From Arthrobacter sp. Soil782 (GTDB lineage: Bacteria > Actinomycetota > Actinomycetes > Actinomycetales > Micrococcaceae), in NCBI RefSeq assembly GCF_001428435.1, contig NZ_LMSO01000001.1, positions 248,001 to 312,000 on the forward strand: a stretch of 64,000 nt of DNA, written 5' to 3'. This document shows, piece by piece, positions 18,147 through 27,223 of the stretch; position 1 is the first letter of the stretch; the number at the start of each line of letters is the position of its first letter. Made by a program: the position numbers and the translations under genes. The notes below the pieces were generated by a model, which was not told the origin of the DNA, searched no databases, and saw only the letters and a program-made list of their open reading frames with translations.

Positions 18147-18898
18147 TCCTGCTGTTCCGTTCCTCCAGGCACAGTCTCTCCCGGCGCAGCGCCGCCCTCC
18201 AGCACAACGGAGGTCTGGCTTCCTGCGTGGGCAAATCCCGCGCGGAGCGCGGTGCGCTGTGAGGCCACATTGTCGGTGCGCGCACGCCACTGCGGGATGA
18301 GCCCGGCAGCCATCGACTCCTCCACCGCGACCGACACGGCATAGGACGCACGGCCCCGCCGCCGTTCCGCCGGGGCCGTGAGGACGCCGAGGTGGGCAAG
18401 AATGCCTTCCCAGGTGTCATAGCCGGCGCCCGCGAGCGGCAGCAGCGGTTCGGAGGTCTCGTCCACGAGGACGCAGGTGTTCTCCATGGCGCTCAGCCCC
18501 ACCTCGGCCACATCATCCGGCGGGCAGAGCCGCTCGAGTGCAAGCGCGTGCTCGGGATCGCTGCTGACCGGCGGCCCGCTGTCCGGGAAGGACGGGAGGG
18601 CGTCGCAGAAATACAGATATGCTTCGCCGAGCCCGCGTCCACCGTGCGGACGGCTCATGGACAACAGCGTTGAGTGCCGGGAAAGTTCGACGCCGGACAG
18701 ATTCTTGGCTGCGTCCAGCGCCCAGGTGGGACCGACCAGCGCTTCCTTCCCGAAGAGTGCAACGAACATGAGCAGCGGCGCGCTGTTGTCTTCACGGTAG
18801 ATACGGTCCCGGCCGTCGGCCATGGCGTCGTCGTCGAACCCCAGCAGCCTGGACCAGGCGAGCTGGATGATCGAGATGGTGCCGGGTTCAAGATTCAT
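18143..18898 (-). CDS. GNAT-type acetyltransferase-like protein
   Basis: A 251-residue protein whose C-terminal third has the GNAT pattern: ERRRGRASYAVSVAVEESMA corresponds to the acetyl-CoA loop and helix, and DNVASQRTALRAGFAHAG to the last motif. The N-terminal half is not recognised. TAACGT ends 7 bases before the ATG, consistent with a leaderless start. Substrate unknown. Confidence 0.75.
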   Translation of the reverse strand: MNLEPGTISIIQLAWSRLLGFDDDAMADGRDRIYREDNSAPLLMFVALFGKEALVGPTWALDAAKNLSGVELSRHSTLLSMSRPHGGRGLGEAYLYFCDALPSFPDSGPPVSSDPEHALALERLCPPDDVAEVGLSAMENTCVLVDETSEPLLPLAGAGYDTWEGILAHLGVLTAPAERRRGRASYAVSVAVEESMAAGLIPQWRARTDNVASQRTALRAGFAHAGSQTSVVLEGGAAPGETVPGGTEQQD

Positions 18899-18905
18899 AG
18901 AGACG

Positions 18906-18911
18906 ACGTTA
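18906..18911 (-). promoter_or_regulatory. -10 box for the GNAT gene, leaderless type
   Basis: The minus strand reads TAACGT, seven bases before the ATG at 18898. No ribosome-binding sequence is present. Confidence 0.4.
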
Positions 18912-18943
18912 GCCGAACCGGGCGGACGTCCAGTTGACGGTAC

Positions 18944-19969
18944 TCAGCCGAAGAGGATGGCCGCTTCGTCGTAGCGGTGCTGCGGGACGCATTTGAGGTT
19001 GCCCAGCGCGGCATCGAATCCCACATGAGCGATCTCGGTGCCGTTGAGCGAAACCATGGAGCCCCACAGCCCGTCGATAACCGAGTCGACGGCAGCCATC
19101 CCGAGACGCGTGGCCAGCACCCGGTCGAATGCGGAGGGGACGCCGCCGCGCTGGATGTGGCCGAGGACGGTGGCGCGGGTTTCGATTCCCGTTCGGGCCT
19201 CGATCTCGGGAGCCAACTGGTCCGCGATTCCGCCCAGGCGCGGTCTGCCGAAGGTGTCCAGGCCGCGCTCGGAGTGCGGTTGCTCCATGTGTGCGGGGAC
19301 AAAGCCCTCGGCGACGACCACCAGCGGTGCGCGGCCGCGGTCGCGGGCATCGGTGACCCACTCGCAGACCTGTTCGATGGAGGTTTGCTGTTCGGGGATG
19401 AGGATGGCGTGTGCACCGGATGCCATGCCGGCGTGTAGGGCAATCCAGCCGACGTGGCGACCCATCACTTCGGCGACCATGCAGCGCGAGTGCGATTCAC
19501 CGGTGGTACGGAGCCGATCGATGGCTTCGGTGGCAATCTGCACTGCTGTGTCGAAGCCGAAGGTGTAGTCGGTGGCGTCGAGGTCGTTGTCGACGGTCTT
19601 CGGGACGCCGACAATCTTCAGACCGGCGTCCGTGAGGCGCTTGGCGGCAGCCAGGGTCCCTTCACCACCGATGGCGATCATCGCGTCAATCCCGAGCCGC
19701 TCAAGCGTGGCCTTGATTGCCTCCGGGCCGCCGTTGCCGTCGAAAGGATTGGTGCGGGACGTACCCAGGATGGTTCCGCCCTGTTTGGAGATGCCCCGGA
19801 CCGCATGCCGCGGAAGCTCGATGATGTCGCCTTCCACCACCCCTCGCCAGCCGTCGCGGAACCCTACGAACTCGAGGTTGTCGGTCTTGATGCCCTTCAG
19901 GACAGCTCCGCGAATCACCGCGTTGAGTCCGGGGCAGTCGCCTCCGCTGGTGAGGATTCCGATCTTCAT
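18944..19969 (-). CDS. pfkA: 6-phosphofructokinase
   Basis: A 341-residue PFK of the actinobacterial group, phosphorylating fructose 6-phosphate in glycolysis. The nucleotide loop GGDCPGLNAVIRG is at residues 9-21. The second phosphate-binding motif reads IGGEGTLAAA, with Gly-Glu-Gly in place of the Gly-Asp-Gly of E. coli PfkA; the same form occurs in Streptomyces ATP-dependent enzymes. TVDNDLDATDYTFGF contains the catalytic Asp. MGRHVGWIALHAG is the fructose-6-phosphate site. Confidence 0.93.
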   Translation of the reverse strand: MKIGILTSGGDCPGLNAVIRGAVLKGIKTDNLEFVGFRDGWRGVVEGDIIELPRHAVRGISKQGGTILGTSRTNPFDGNGGPEAIKATLERLGIDAMIAIGGEGTLAAAKRLTDAGLKIVGVPKTVDNDLDATDYTFGFDTAVQIATEAIDRLRTTGESHSRCMVAEVMGRHVGWIALHAGMASGAHAILIPEQQTSIEQVCEWVTDARDRGRAPLVVVAEGFVPAHMEQPHSERGLDTFGRPRLGGIADQLAPEIEARTGIETRATVLGHIQRGGVPSAFDRVLATRLGMAAVDSVIDGLWGSMVSLNGTEIAHVGFDAALGNLKCVPQHRYDEAAILFG

Positions 19970-20035
19970 GTAAGGCGTTTTCCAATCAATCGTGGGTGGG
20001 GTGATCTGGTCAGGCGCCTCCTTGAGCCACGTATG

Positions 20036-20041
20036 ATTCTA
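20036..20041 (-). promoter_or_regulatory. Probable pfkA -10 box
   Basis: The minus strand reads TAGAAT here, 66 bases before the pfkA ATG. An AAGGAGG-like stretch lies between, but it is far from the start codon. The -35 is weak. Confidence 0.35.
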
Positions 20042-20109
20042 GACACACTTACGCAAGGGGCCTCTTTATGTCCCGGTCCGCAAGGACATCGCCCCTCGAC
20101 GGTGCCGCG

Positions 20110-20757
20110 TCAGCGGACCGACGGAAGCAGCCCGCGTTCCATGGCAACGACGACGGCGCGGGTTCGGTCGTCGACGTCCAGCTTGGCGAAGATCCGGAGC
20201 AGATGCGTCTTGACCGTGGTCTCCGCGATGAAGAGTGCGGCTGCGATATCCGGGTTGCTCATTCCCTGTGCCACGGCCTGGAGCACTTCGACCTCCCGTC
20301 GGGACAGCGCAGGCGTACCCGGAGCACGTAGCCGGGAAACAAGCTTTGCCGCGATCGGCGGTGCCAGAACAGTCTCGCCGCGTGCAGCTGCGAGGACCGC
20401 GTCGATGAGCGTTTCACCGGGGGTGTCTTTCAGGAGATATCCCACAGCACCGGACTCGACTGCGCGCACAATGTCGGCATCGCCGTCGTAGGTTGTCAGC
20501 ACCAGGACCTTGATGGCTGGGTCGGCGCTGAGCAGCTGGGCGGTTGCCTCCGCCCCATCCAGTTCCGGCATGCGCAGGTCCATGAGTACGACGTCGGGAG
20601 CCTGCGTAGCGCTCGCAGTGACGGCTTCCCTGCCGTTCCCGGCATCTCCGATCACCAGCAACCGGTCATCGGTACTCAGCAGTGCGCGAAGACCGGCGCG
20701 CACGATGGGGTGATCGTCAACGATCAGTACGCGGACCCTGACCGTTTCATCGCTCAC
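20110..20757 (-). CDS. NarL-family response regulator
   Basis: A 215-residue DNA-binding regulator. The receiver opens with LIVDDHPIVRAGL; the phosphoacceptor Asp is in VVLMDLRMPELDG, and the conserved Lys in YLLKDTPG. The LuxR-type helix-turn-helix is LSRREVEVLQAVAQGMSNPD followed by TVKTHLLRIF. It overlaps its kinase gene by 4 bp. Together with the ABC exporter upstream it resembles DesKR/YxjM-type systems controlling their own transporter. Confidence 0.92.
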   Translation of the reverse strand: MSDETVRVRVLIVDDHPIVRAGLRALLSTDDRLLVIGDAGNGREAVTASATQAPDVVLMDLRMPELDGAEATAQLLSADPAIKVLVLTTYDGDADIVRAVESGAVGYLLKDTPGETLIDAVLAAARGETVLAPPIAAKLVSRLRAPGTPALSRREVEVLQAVAQGMSNPDIAAALFIAETTVKTHLLRIFAKLDVDDRTRAVVVAMERGLLPSVR

Positions 20758-21998
20758 TGCGCTGCCCCTTTCCGCACGAGCGGTACGGTCATGGTGAGGC
20801 AGGTGCCTGCCCCCGGTTGGGAGCGGATGTGGAGGGAACCGCCGATCTCACGGAGCCGGCTGCTCATGGAGGTCAGTCCAAAGCCTGCACTGGACTGATC
20901 GGCCGTGAAACCCCGTCCGTCATCCCTGACGGTGAGAAGCAGGTCATCGTTCTCACGCTGGAGCGTCAGATCCACCTGCCTGGCTTCACTGTGCCGGCGG
21001 ACGTTGCTGAGCGCTTCCTGTGCGCAGCGAAGTACCGCGATCTGCTGGGCGGACTCAAGGACAGGCGGATCGTCCGGAAGGGCAATCCGCACCGTGCGGT
21101 CCCCTTGCCGTGAAGCCTCACCGAGCCGCCTCAGCGCACCGATCAGGTCGCCGCCCTGCAACTGGGACGGTCCGGAGGAAGTGATGAGCGCGCGCGCTTC
21201 CTGAAGGTTCTCCCGTGCGGTATCGCCGATCGCAGCAAGGTCCGACTCGATTGAAGACCCGGGAACCTCGGAGCCTGCCTGTTGCTGCCGTTCACGTCGA
21301 AGCTTCGCCTGGGCAGCTTCGGACAGCATGATGACCGAGGTGAAACCTTGGGCCAGAGTGTCATGAATCTCGCGGGACATGCGCTCCCGCTCTGCCATGG
21401 CGCCCTGCTGCTCATGTGCCTCGGCGAGCTCCGCCCTGGTTGCCTCAAGGGATGCGATCAACTGCCCGCGGTCCTCGCTCTGGTCGATGATCTTATAGAT
21501 CCACAGCCCGATCATGCTGGAGCCCAGAAAGGAAACAAGCACTTGCAAACCCACGCTTCGCACGTTCTCCGGATCTGTACCGGTGAGGTTCAGCTGGCCC
21601 AGGGCGACCACGACGCACAGGACGGCGGTGGCGATAAGACCCCTGCGTGGGGTGTTCGAAAACATCCATATTTGGGGAAAGGCGACAAAAAGCAGGATGG
21701 CACCGTAACTCGACAGGAATGACAACAAGCCGACGGTGCTGACCAGCAGGACGACGTACGCCGTCGGCCGCCAGGTCCCGAGATGCTCCAGCCGGGTGAG
21801 GAACGGATAGACGGTTGCGAGTACTGCAAGAGCCACAAGCATTGCGGCCTTCGTCGTATCACCATTCACCAGCAGCAGGACTACGAGCACCACCACCGAC
21901 AGCACCGTGTAAAAGCCCACGTGCCACCAGCGCATCCCGCGCAGCCATACCGAATTGTCCGGGAGAAGGGGGACGCTCCGATCCGCTGGAGTGCTCAT
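20754..21998 (-). CDS. NarL-type sensor histidine kinase
   Basis: A 414-residue kinase. Five or six hydrophobic helices span about residues 35-180. A short coiled coil follows, then the HisKA_3 phosphoacceptor REIHDTLAQG and an ATPase domain with EALSNVRRHSEA (N box), DDGRGF and GFGLTSM. It has no large extracellular sensor, so it probably senses the membrane or the transporter. ATG 21998 is preferred because the open frame further upstream overlaps the permease gene. Confidence 0.9.
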   Translation of the reverse strand: MSTPADRSVPLLPDNSVWLRGMRWWHVGFYTVLSVVVLVVLLLVNGDTTKAAMLVALAVLATVYPFLTRLEHLGTWRPTAYVVLLVSTVGLLSFLSSYGAILLFVAFPQIWMFSNTPRRGLIATAVLCVVVALGQLNLTGTDPENVRSVGLQVLVSFLGSSMIGLWIYKIIDQSEDRGQLIASLEATRAELAEAHEQQGAMAERERMSREIHDTLAQGFTSVIMLSEAAQAKLRRERQQQAGSEVPGSSIESDLAAIGDTARENLQEARALITSSGPSQLQGGDLIGALRRLGEASRQGDRTVRIALPDDPPVLESAQQIAVLRCAQEALSNVRRHSEARQVDLTLQRENDDLLLTVRDDGRGFTADQSSAGFGLTSMSSRLREIGGSLHIRSQPGAGTCLTMTVPLVRKGAAQ

Positions 21999-22042
21999 GA
22001 AATCACTGTACGACGGCGGCCGGCCAGCGGGGACAGGCTGGC

Positions 22043-22915
22043 TCACTTCTGCGGCGGCCAACGGAAAACCGTGCGGGTAAGCACCAGCCCAGCCACCAGC
22101 CACACGGCAATCACGAGTGCGGCGAGTCCAAGGTTCCAGGTACCGCCTGGCTCGACGGCAGCCCAGCCTTCGGGAAGAAACACCGAGCGCATCCCACTGG
22201 CTGTCCACCGGAGGGGAAAGAAGTCGGCGATGGTCCGCAGCCAGTCAGGCATCTGGGAGAAGGGAAAGTAGACACCGGAAATGAAGGCCAGCAGCAGCGG
22301 AGGAACCGCAGACATGGTGGACGCGCCCTGACCAGTTCTGGCAAGGCAGGCAAACGCAATACCTACCGCGGACCAGGCGGCGGTCGAACCCAGCAGGAGC
22401 CAGATGAAGGTGAGCCAGGCGTCCACAGTGGCAGGCATGGTCACGCCGAACAGGAAGCGCGCACCCAGAAGCAGGAGCGCGGTCTGCGTCGTGATGAGGA
22501 GAAGGGTAAGGCCGGTCTTGCCGAGGAAGTAGGACAGGCTCGGTAGGGGAGTTCCCGCGAGGCGCTTGATGGAACCGTTGAAGCGTTCGTCTGCGACGTA
22601 ACCGCTCAGGTTCTGGAATCCGCTCAAAATGGTGCCGAGGGCAATCATGCCCGGCAGATAGTACTCCGCTGGGCGAAGCAGGGACTCCGGCCTGTTCGGG
22701 TCGCCAATACTCGCCTCATCGCCGAAAACAGTGCTGAACAGACCCATCATGATCAGCGGGAAGAACAGGGTGAACACCAGGGCGGACGGATCCCGCGAGA
22801 ACATCCGGGCTTCAAGTATTGTCCGTCGCCAGCCAAGGGCGAGGGTGTTCGGCCTCCACAACCGGGAAAGGGACGTGGACAGGCCGGTCGGTGCCGTAGC
22901 TGATGGTGTCGTCAT
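22043..22915 (-). CDS. ABC-2 type transporter permease
   Basis: A 290-residue permease with six hydrophobic segments (near residues 47-63, 90-105, 130-150, 163-190, 200-220 and 260-282). FSQMPDWLRTIADFFPLRW is the conserved ABC-2 region before the last helix. It forms an exporter with the ATPase gene upstream, which overlaps it by 4 bp. The cargo is unknown; drug, lipid or peptide export is typical of the class. Confidence 0.9.
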   Translation of the reverse strand: MTTPSATAPTGLSTSLSRLWRPNTLALGWRRTILEARMFSRDPSALVFTLFFPLIMMGLFSTVFGDEASIGDPNRPESLLRPAEYYLPGMIALGTILSGFQNLSGYVADERFNGSIKRLAGTPLPSLSYFLGKTGLTLLLITTQTALLLLGARFLFGVTMPATVDAWLTFIWLLLGSTAAWSAVGIAFACLARTGQGASTMSAVPPLLLAFISGVYFPFSQMPDWLRTIADFFPLRWTASGMRSVFLPEGWAAVEPGGTWNLGLAALVIAVWLVAGLVLTRTVFRWPPQK

Positions 22916-23838
22916 GACGCATCTCCACTTTGTATGCCGTGCTGCTTCAGCAGCTCAAGATAAATGTCCTCCAGGCTGGGTACCCGTATCTGAAGCTTCC
23001 GTGGCTCATGGGTGCCCCCTGCGCTGAGCAGGTTCACCAGCTCAGCCGGCCGGTCCGTGATCTCCTCGTGGACACCGTCGTCGTCAATCCAGCTCACGCG
23101 GGGCCGCCGCAGAGCGGCGCCTCCCAGTGTGCCGGGCGCTCCCTCGGCCACAAGCCTGCCGCCGGTGATGATGCCGAGCCGGTCCGCCAGCTGCTCAGCT
23201 TCGTCGAGGTAGTGGGTCGTCAGCACAATGGTTGTGCCGTCGGCCCGGAGGCTGCGGATCAGGCCCCAGAACGCCCGCCGGGCATCGGGATCGAAACCCG
23301 TGGTGGGTTCATCCAGGAAGAGCAGCTCAGGATTTCCGACGAGGCCCAGCGCCACATCGACCCTTCGGCGCTGACCGCCCGAGAGTGTGCTGATGCGCTG
23401 GGACTCCTTGCCTTCCAGCCCAACCGCCGCGATCAGCTCATCCACCCCTCGCGGATTGGGGTAGTACGCGGCGAGAGCGTGCAGCGCTTCACGCACCCGC
23501 AGCGCACCCGCGTCGGTCGCCTCCTGCAGGACGATTCCGATCCGGGCCCGGAAGGACGGAGGTGCCTTGTATGGAGTCGTCCCGAGTACATTGACGCGCC
23601 CGGAAGTGGGCTTGCGGTGACCTTCAAGAATCTCGATGGTGGTGCTTTTCCCGGCACCGTTCGGTCCAAGCAACGCGTAGGTAACACCTGCCTGAATCGA
23701 CAGGCTCAGGTTGTTGACGGCCGAAATGGTGCCGGACTTCTGCCGGTAAACCTTGGTGAGGTTCTCGACCTCGATCGGCACATCGTGGTGGCTGGTCGCG
23801 TCGTTGCGCGGGGCCGGGTGAAAGGTGGAGGTTTCCAT
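22912..23838 (-). CDS. ABC transporter ATP-binding protein
   Basis: A 308-residue ATPase. Walker A is GPNGAGKSTT, the signature is TLSGGQRRRVDVAL, Walker B is LLFLDEPTTGFDP and the switch histidine is in VLTTHYLDEAEQLADR. It belongs to the DrrA-like drug and lipid exporter ATPases. It is the first gene of the ATPase-permease-kinase-regulator operon and starts METSTFHPAP; a GGAG sequence lies about 15 bases upstream. Confidence 0.93.
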   Translation of the reverse strand: METSTFHPAPRNDATSHHDVPIEVENLTKVYRQKSGTISAVNNLSLSIQAGVTYALLGPNGAGKSTTIEILEGHRKPTSGRVNVLGTTPYKAPPSFRARIGIVLQEATDAGALRVREALHALAAYYPNPRGVDELIAAVGLEGKESQRISTLSGGQRRRVDVALGLVGNPELLFLDEPTTGFDPDARRAFWGLIRSLRADGTTIVLTTHYLDEAEQLADRLGIITGGRLVAEGAPGTLGGAALRRPRVSWIDDDGVHEEITDRPAELVNLLSAGGTHEPRKLQIRVPSLEDIYLELLKQHGIQSGDAS

Positions 23839-23891
23839 GTCTCAAGACTGCTCCGTGAGCGCAGGTCCGGGTAAGCATCTACAGACTGAAT

Positions 23892-23921
23892 GGGGGTGTC
23901 CACCGATTGGTGGACACCCCC
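23892..23921. terminator. Perfect 13-bp inverted repeat, terminator-like
   Basis: GGGGGTGTCCACC (23892-23904) and GGTGGACACCCCC (23909-23921) are perfect complements around a GATT loop. The hairpin starts 18 bp after the stop of the small PspC gene and lies upstream of the ABC operon. No T-run follows on either strand, so it may be a Rho-independent-like stop as used in actinobacteria, or an operator for the ABC operon. Confidence 0.6.
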
Positions 23922-23938
23922 ATTCCTCAAGACAGAAT

Positions 23939-24181
23939 TCAGCGGTTGGAAACGAGCTTCTCCAGCGCGATGGTCCCGTCAGTCTTGGGAAGCAGCAGCC
24001 AGAGCACCACATACACCGGTGGGCCGATGACGGGAAGCAGGAAGCTGAGCAGGATGCCGATCCGCACCAGTCCCACGGACCAGCCGAACCTGAGGGCGAT
24101 GCCGGAGGCGATGCCGCCGAACCAGCCGCCCGGTGCTCGTTTGATGGGGGAGGAGCGGAGGGTGTTGAAGAAGGAGTTCAT
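23939..24181 (-). CDS. Small PspC-domain membrane protein
   Basis: An 80-residue protein consisting of one PspC domain: GGWFGGIASGIALRFGWSVGL (near residues 19-39) followed by two helices around VRIGILLSFLLPVIGPPVYV and VLWLLLP. PspC proteins monitor envelope stress. ATG 24181 is chosen since the open frame upstream lacks family-like sequence. It is the last gene of the minus-strand PspC group. Confidence 0.8.
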   Translation of the reverse strand: MNSFFNTLRSSPIKRAPGGWFGGIASGIALRFGWSVGLVRIGILLSFLLPVIGPPVYVVLWLLLPKTDGTIALEKLVSNR

Positions 24182-24244
24182 AGATCCATGCTTTCTTAGT
24201 GGGGCGGGAATGTCACGGGAAGTAAGGGTTTGGTGAATGCCCAC

Positions 24245-24478
24245 TCAGTTGCGCCGGTTCATCGAGAGGATGCCGCAGATGATGAGGGCCACGCCGGTGC
24301 CGACGAGGAGCACCATGACCACGAGTACCGGGTCAAGCACCAGGCCTGTCAGTTCGCCGGTCAGTACAAGCAGGCCGATCACAATGGCGAGGACGCCCCA
24401 GATGATGGTTCCGGCGCGTGGCCGTGCGTCGTCGTCGTGCTTGGTGGGGTTGTGCTTGCCGGGATAAAGGGTGCTCAT
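24245..24478 (-). CDS. Small two-helix membrane protein of the PspC group
   Basis: A 77-residue protein with a polar, His/Asp-rich N-terminus and two hydrophobic segments (about 25-45 and 50-70), ending in a basic NRRN. Its start overlaps the stop of the large PspC gene by 4 bp, so the two are cotranslated. The two-helix shape is reminiscent of LiaF-type membrane domains. No function is proven. Confidence 0.7.
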   Translation of the reverse strand: MSTLYPGKHNPTKHDDDARPRAGTIIWGVLAIVIGLLVLTGELTGLVLDPVLVVMVLLVGTGVALIICGILSMNRRN

Positions 24479-25854
24479 CGTTCCTGCCTGCTTTCGGTGT
24501 CCAAGAGTGCGTTTTCGTTGGTGGCGACGGTGATGTGGCTGACCACGCCCCGCATCTCGAGGATGATGCGCGGGCCGTCCGCGTCTTCGTTCAGGTGCAG
24601 GGTCCGCGGCTGCCAGATGCCGCCGACGCTGGTGGTTTCACCGGCACTCACCACTTCGGTTGAGCTGAGCGCCATCCGTGACCGCACGTCAACCGGAACG
24701 CCTTCCGGAACCAGGATGCCGACGTTCCCCGCGGCTGCATTGACGGGGATGGTGACGTTTTCGGTGATGTCCTCCAGGCCGGTCAGGTCCACACGCCCCT
24801 GGCCGACGACGACGGTGTACCCCTCGGACGCCGGGCTCGCGGCCGTCATGGACCACCGGCCCTGATCGGCGAGGACCCAGTTGCCCGTTACGGGCGACGC
24901 TGACGAGATCATGGTGGCGGCGATCCCGACCGCGGCCAGGAAGCCAAGTCCGCCGGACGTGCGTCCGCGGATCCCCAGCAGGACTATGCCCAGACCCAGA
25001 ACGACGACGCCGGTCGCCAGCGCGACGGCGATGACGCTCCCGCCGAGGGCCAGTACGCCGACGTAGTCAAGGACGAGCACCAGTGCTGCCAGGAGGAGCG
25101 CGCCGCCAAGGAAGACGGCCACGTCGGCTCCGGTGGGACGGGGTGCCGACGGCTTGGGCGCGGCTTTGACCGGAGGGCGGGTCGGGCCGATGAAAGGCCT
25201 GGTGGGAGGAGGAGTCGGCGAATAGACATCGGTGGGCGCGGTACCGGGCGACGTGGTGCCGAATGACGGTGCGCCTGCCGATGCGGTGCCGGCAGTGAAG
25301 GATTCGGTCGGCGCAGGGCTCGTGCCTGTGCCCGCTCCATTGTTGCTGTTCTTGTTCCGGTTGGCGTTGGAGATCCAGTAGACGATGAACACCGCCACGC
25401 CGATCCAGAACAGGCTCCAGATGAAGCCGCCAAACCCGCCGGTGTTGCCGAAGAACGGTGCATTGGGGCGCCACAGCCCGAGGAGGGAAACAACCAGGGC
25501 GCCAGTCATGCCGGATGTCCAGCTGCCGCGGGCGGCGGATTCGGCGTGGATGCGTCCGTCGGGTTCCGGCAGCAGTGCCCACGCCAGCCCGTAGGCCAGC
25601 AGACCGATGCCGCCGAAGATCGCGAGCACCACAAACAGTCCGCGGACCAGGACTACGTCCAGCCCGGTTCGGGCGGAGATGCCGGTTGCGACTCCGCCGA
25701 TCCAGCGGTCCTGCCCGCGGGTAACCTGCAGGCTTCGGATCCAGCCGAAGAAGCCGGCGCCGGAACCGGTACGTGACGCGCCGCCGTATGCGGGGGATTC
25801 CGGGGTGCCGTCAGCGTCCCGGGGCGAGGAGGAAGGGTCATCATGGGAGTTCAT
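24475..25854 (-). CDS. PspC-domain protein with C-terminal beta-rich sensor-like domain
   Basis: A 459-residue protein. After an acidic N-terminus comes a PspC domain (WIGGVATGISARTGLDVVLVR, about 46-66), then several hydrophobic helices and a Thr/Pro/Ser-rich linker near residues 185-250. More helices (about 265-340) precede a C-terminal region of about 120 residues with repeating beta strands (GQGRVDLTGL, GILVPEGVPVDV), resembling the LiaF/toast-rack fold. Such proteins read envelope stress and act on a paired kinase. The paired kinase here is probably the divergent PspC-kinase 125 bp away. Confidence 0.8.
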   Translation of the reverse strand: MNSHDDPSSSPRDADGTPESPAYGGASRTGSGAGFFGWIRSLQVTRGQDRWIGGVATGISARTGLDVVLVRGLFVVLAIFGGIGLLAYGLAWALLPEPDGRIHAESAARGSWTSGMTGALVVSLLGLWRPNAPFFGNTGGFGGFIWSLFWIGVAVFIVYWISNANRNKNSNNGAGTGTSPAPTESFTAGTASAGAPSFGTTSPGTAPTDVYSPTPPPTRPFIGPTRPPVKAAPKPSAPRPTGADVAVFLGGALLLAALVLVLDYVGVLALGGSVIAVALATGVVVLGLGIVLLGIRGRTSGGLGFLAAVGIAATMISSASPVTGNWVLADQGRWSMTAASPASEGYTVVVGQGRVDLTGLEDITENVTIPVNAAAGNVGILVPEGVPVDVRSRMALSSTEVVSAGETTSVGGIWQPRTLHLNEDADGPRIILEMRGVVSHITVATNENALLDTESRQER

Positions 25855-25966
25855 ATCTTCATCCTTGTCCTCGAGCGGCCTTCCAACCATCGGGGCTGAC
25901 CCTGAACCACCCCTGAGCTCCGGCGGGATTCCCCTGAGAACGGGTAACGCTGAGCCCTGAGCGTGC

Positions 25967-25972
25967 TTGGAT
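25967..25972 (+). promoter_or_regulatory. -10-like box for the PspC-kinase gene
   Basis: TTGGAT ends six bases before ATG 25979, without a ribosome-binding site, so a leaderless message is possible. It lies in the 124-bp gap shared with the divergent PspC gene. Confidence 0.35.
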
Positions 25973-25978
25973 TGACTC

Positions 25979-27223
25979 ATGAGACCCCCGCTGCTCCGCT
26001 CCGAAGATGCCCTGATCGCGGGCGTCTGCGGTGGCCTGGCGGCGCACCTTGGAGTCTCGTTGCGGGCGGCCCGCATCACCATGGTGGCGCTTTCCCTGGT
26101 GGGCGGTGCCGGCGTCGTTCTTTATGGCTGGCTGTGGCTGCTGGTTCCAACCACTGAAGAACGACGGCGGGGCGTAGCGACGCCCGCCGGACTGCGGTTG
26201 GGTGCGCCCGTCCTCGAAGGACAGAGGTCCAAGCCGGCCCGGTCATTCGGAGCGGCGGGCAGCCGGGAAGTGATGATCGGCGTCGGGCTCCTCGTGGTCG
26301 CGGCCGCATTCGTGGCGCAGCAGCTCGGCGTGACCGTTCAGTGGGGCTGGCTGGTGCCCGTCGGTGCGGTCGCCCTCGGCGCGGTTCTCGCATGGTCCCA
26401 ACTGGACGAGGCCCGCCGTGCCCGGCTGATGGATCACGCTGGAGCCACCCGGGCTGAAGGTGTGGCGCGGCTTGCTGCCGGCCTGGTCCTGGTGATGGTC
26501 GGGCTGCTGATCCTCGTGTCCGGGTCGCTGTCCTGGGAGTTCACCTGGCCGGTGCTCCTGGCCACGGCTGCGGTGCTCGGCGGCGTAGGGCTGGTGCTGG
26601 CGCCGTGGGGGCTGAAGTTCTGGGAGGACCTCGAGGCTGAGCGGTCGGCGCGCGTCCGCGAAACCCAGCGGGCGGAAATCGCCGCCCACCTCCACGACTC
26701 CGTGCTGCAGACGCTGGCGCTGATCCAGAACCGCGCCGCTTCGGAACAGGATGTCATCCGGCTGGCGCGCGCCCAGGAGAGGGAGCTGCGGCGGTGGCTC
26801 TACGCGGACACAGCTGAGCGGACAGGCAACCTCGCGGACCGCATCAAGGCGGTTGCAGCGGAGGTGGAAGAGGAATACGGGCATCCCGTCGACGTCGTCT
26901 CCGTCGGAGAGGCGCCCCTGACCCCGCGGCAGGATGCCTTGGTGCAGGCAACCCGCGAGGCCATCCTGAACGCCGCCAAGCATGCTGGCGGCGCCGTCTC
27001 CGTCTATCTTGAGGCAGGGACCGCAGTTTCGCAGGTCTTTGTCCGTGACCGCGGTGCGGGGTTTGACCCCGAAGCTGTGCCGCCTGACCGGCTGGGCATC
27101 CGTGAATCGGTCATCAACCGCATGCAGCGCCACGGAGGTACTGCCCGGATCCGCAGTTCGGAAACCGGAACGGAAGTTCAACTGACCATGCCCGAAGAGG
27201 AAGCAGGAGCTTCGCATGACTGA
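25979..27223 (+). CDS. PspC-domain sensor histidine kinase
   Basis: A 414-residue kinase with a PspC domain at the N-terminus (ALIAGVCGGLAAHLGVSLRAAR, split by its helix near residue 20), further membrane helices near residues 100-210, and a phosphoacceptor AAHLHDSVLQTLALI. The ATPase domain has AILNAAKHAG, DRGAGFDP and LGIRESV. It overlaps its regulator gene by 8 bp. The shared PspC domain links it to the divergent membrane proteins. Confidence 0.9.
   Translation: MRPPLLRSEDALIAGVCGGLAAHLGVSLRAARITMVALSLVGGAGVVLYGWLWLLVPTTEERRRGVATPAGLRLGAPVLEGQRSKPARSFGAAGSREVMIGVGLLVVAAAFVAQQLGVTVQWGWLVPVGAVALGAVLAWSQLDEARRARLMDHAGATRAEGVARLAAGLVLVMVGLLILVSGSLSWEFTWPVLLATAAVLGGVGLVLAPWGLKFWEDLEAERSARVRETQRAEIAAHLHDSVLQTLALIQNRAASEQDVIRLARAQERELRRWLYADTAERTGNLADRIKAVAAEVEEEYGHPVDVVSVGEAPLTPRQDALVQATREAILNAAKHAGGAVSVYLEAGTAVSQVFVRDRGAGFDPEAVPPDRLGIRESVINRMQRHGGTARIRSSETGTEVQLTMPEEEAGASHD

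Noticed and set aside
21999..22208. N-terminal extension of the sensor kinase gene
   Set aside because: It overlaps the conserved C-terminus of the ABC permease in another frame and adds a non-family, Arg-rich sequence.
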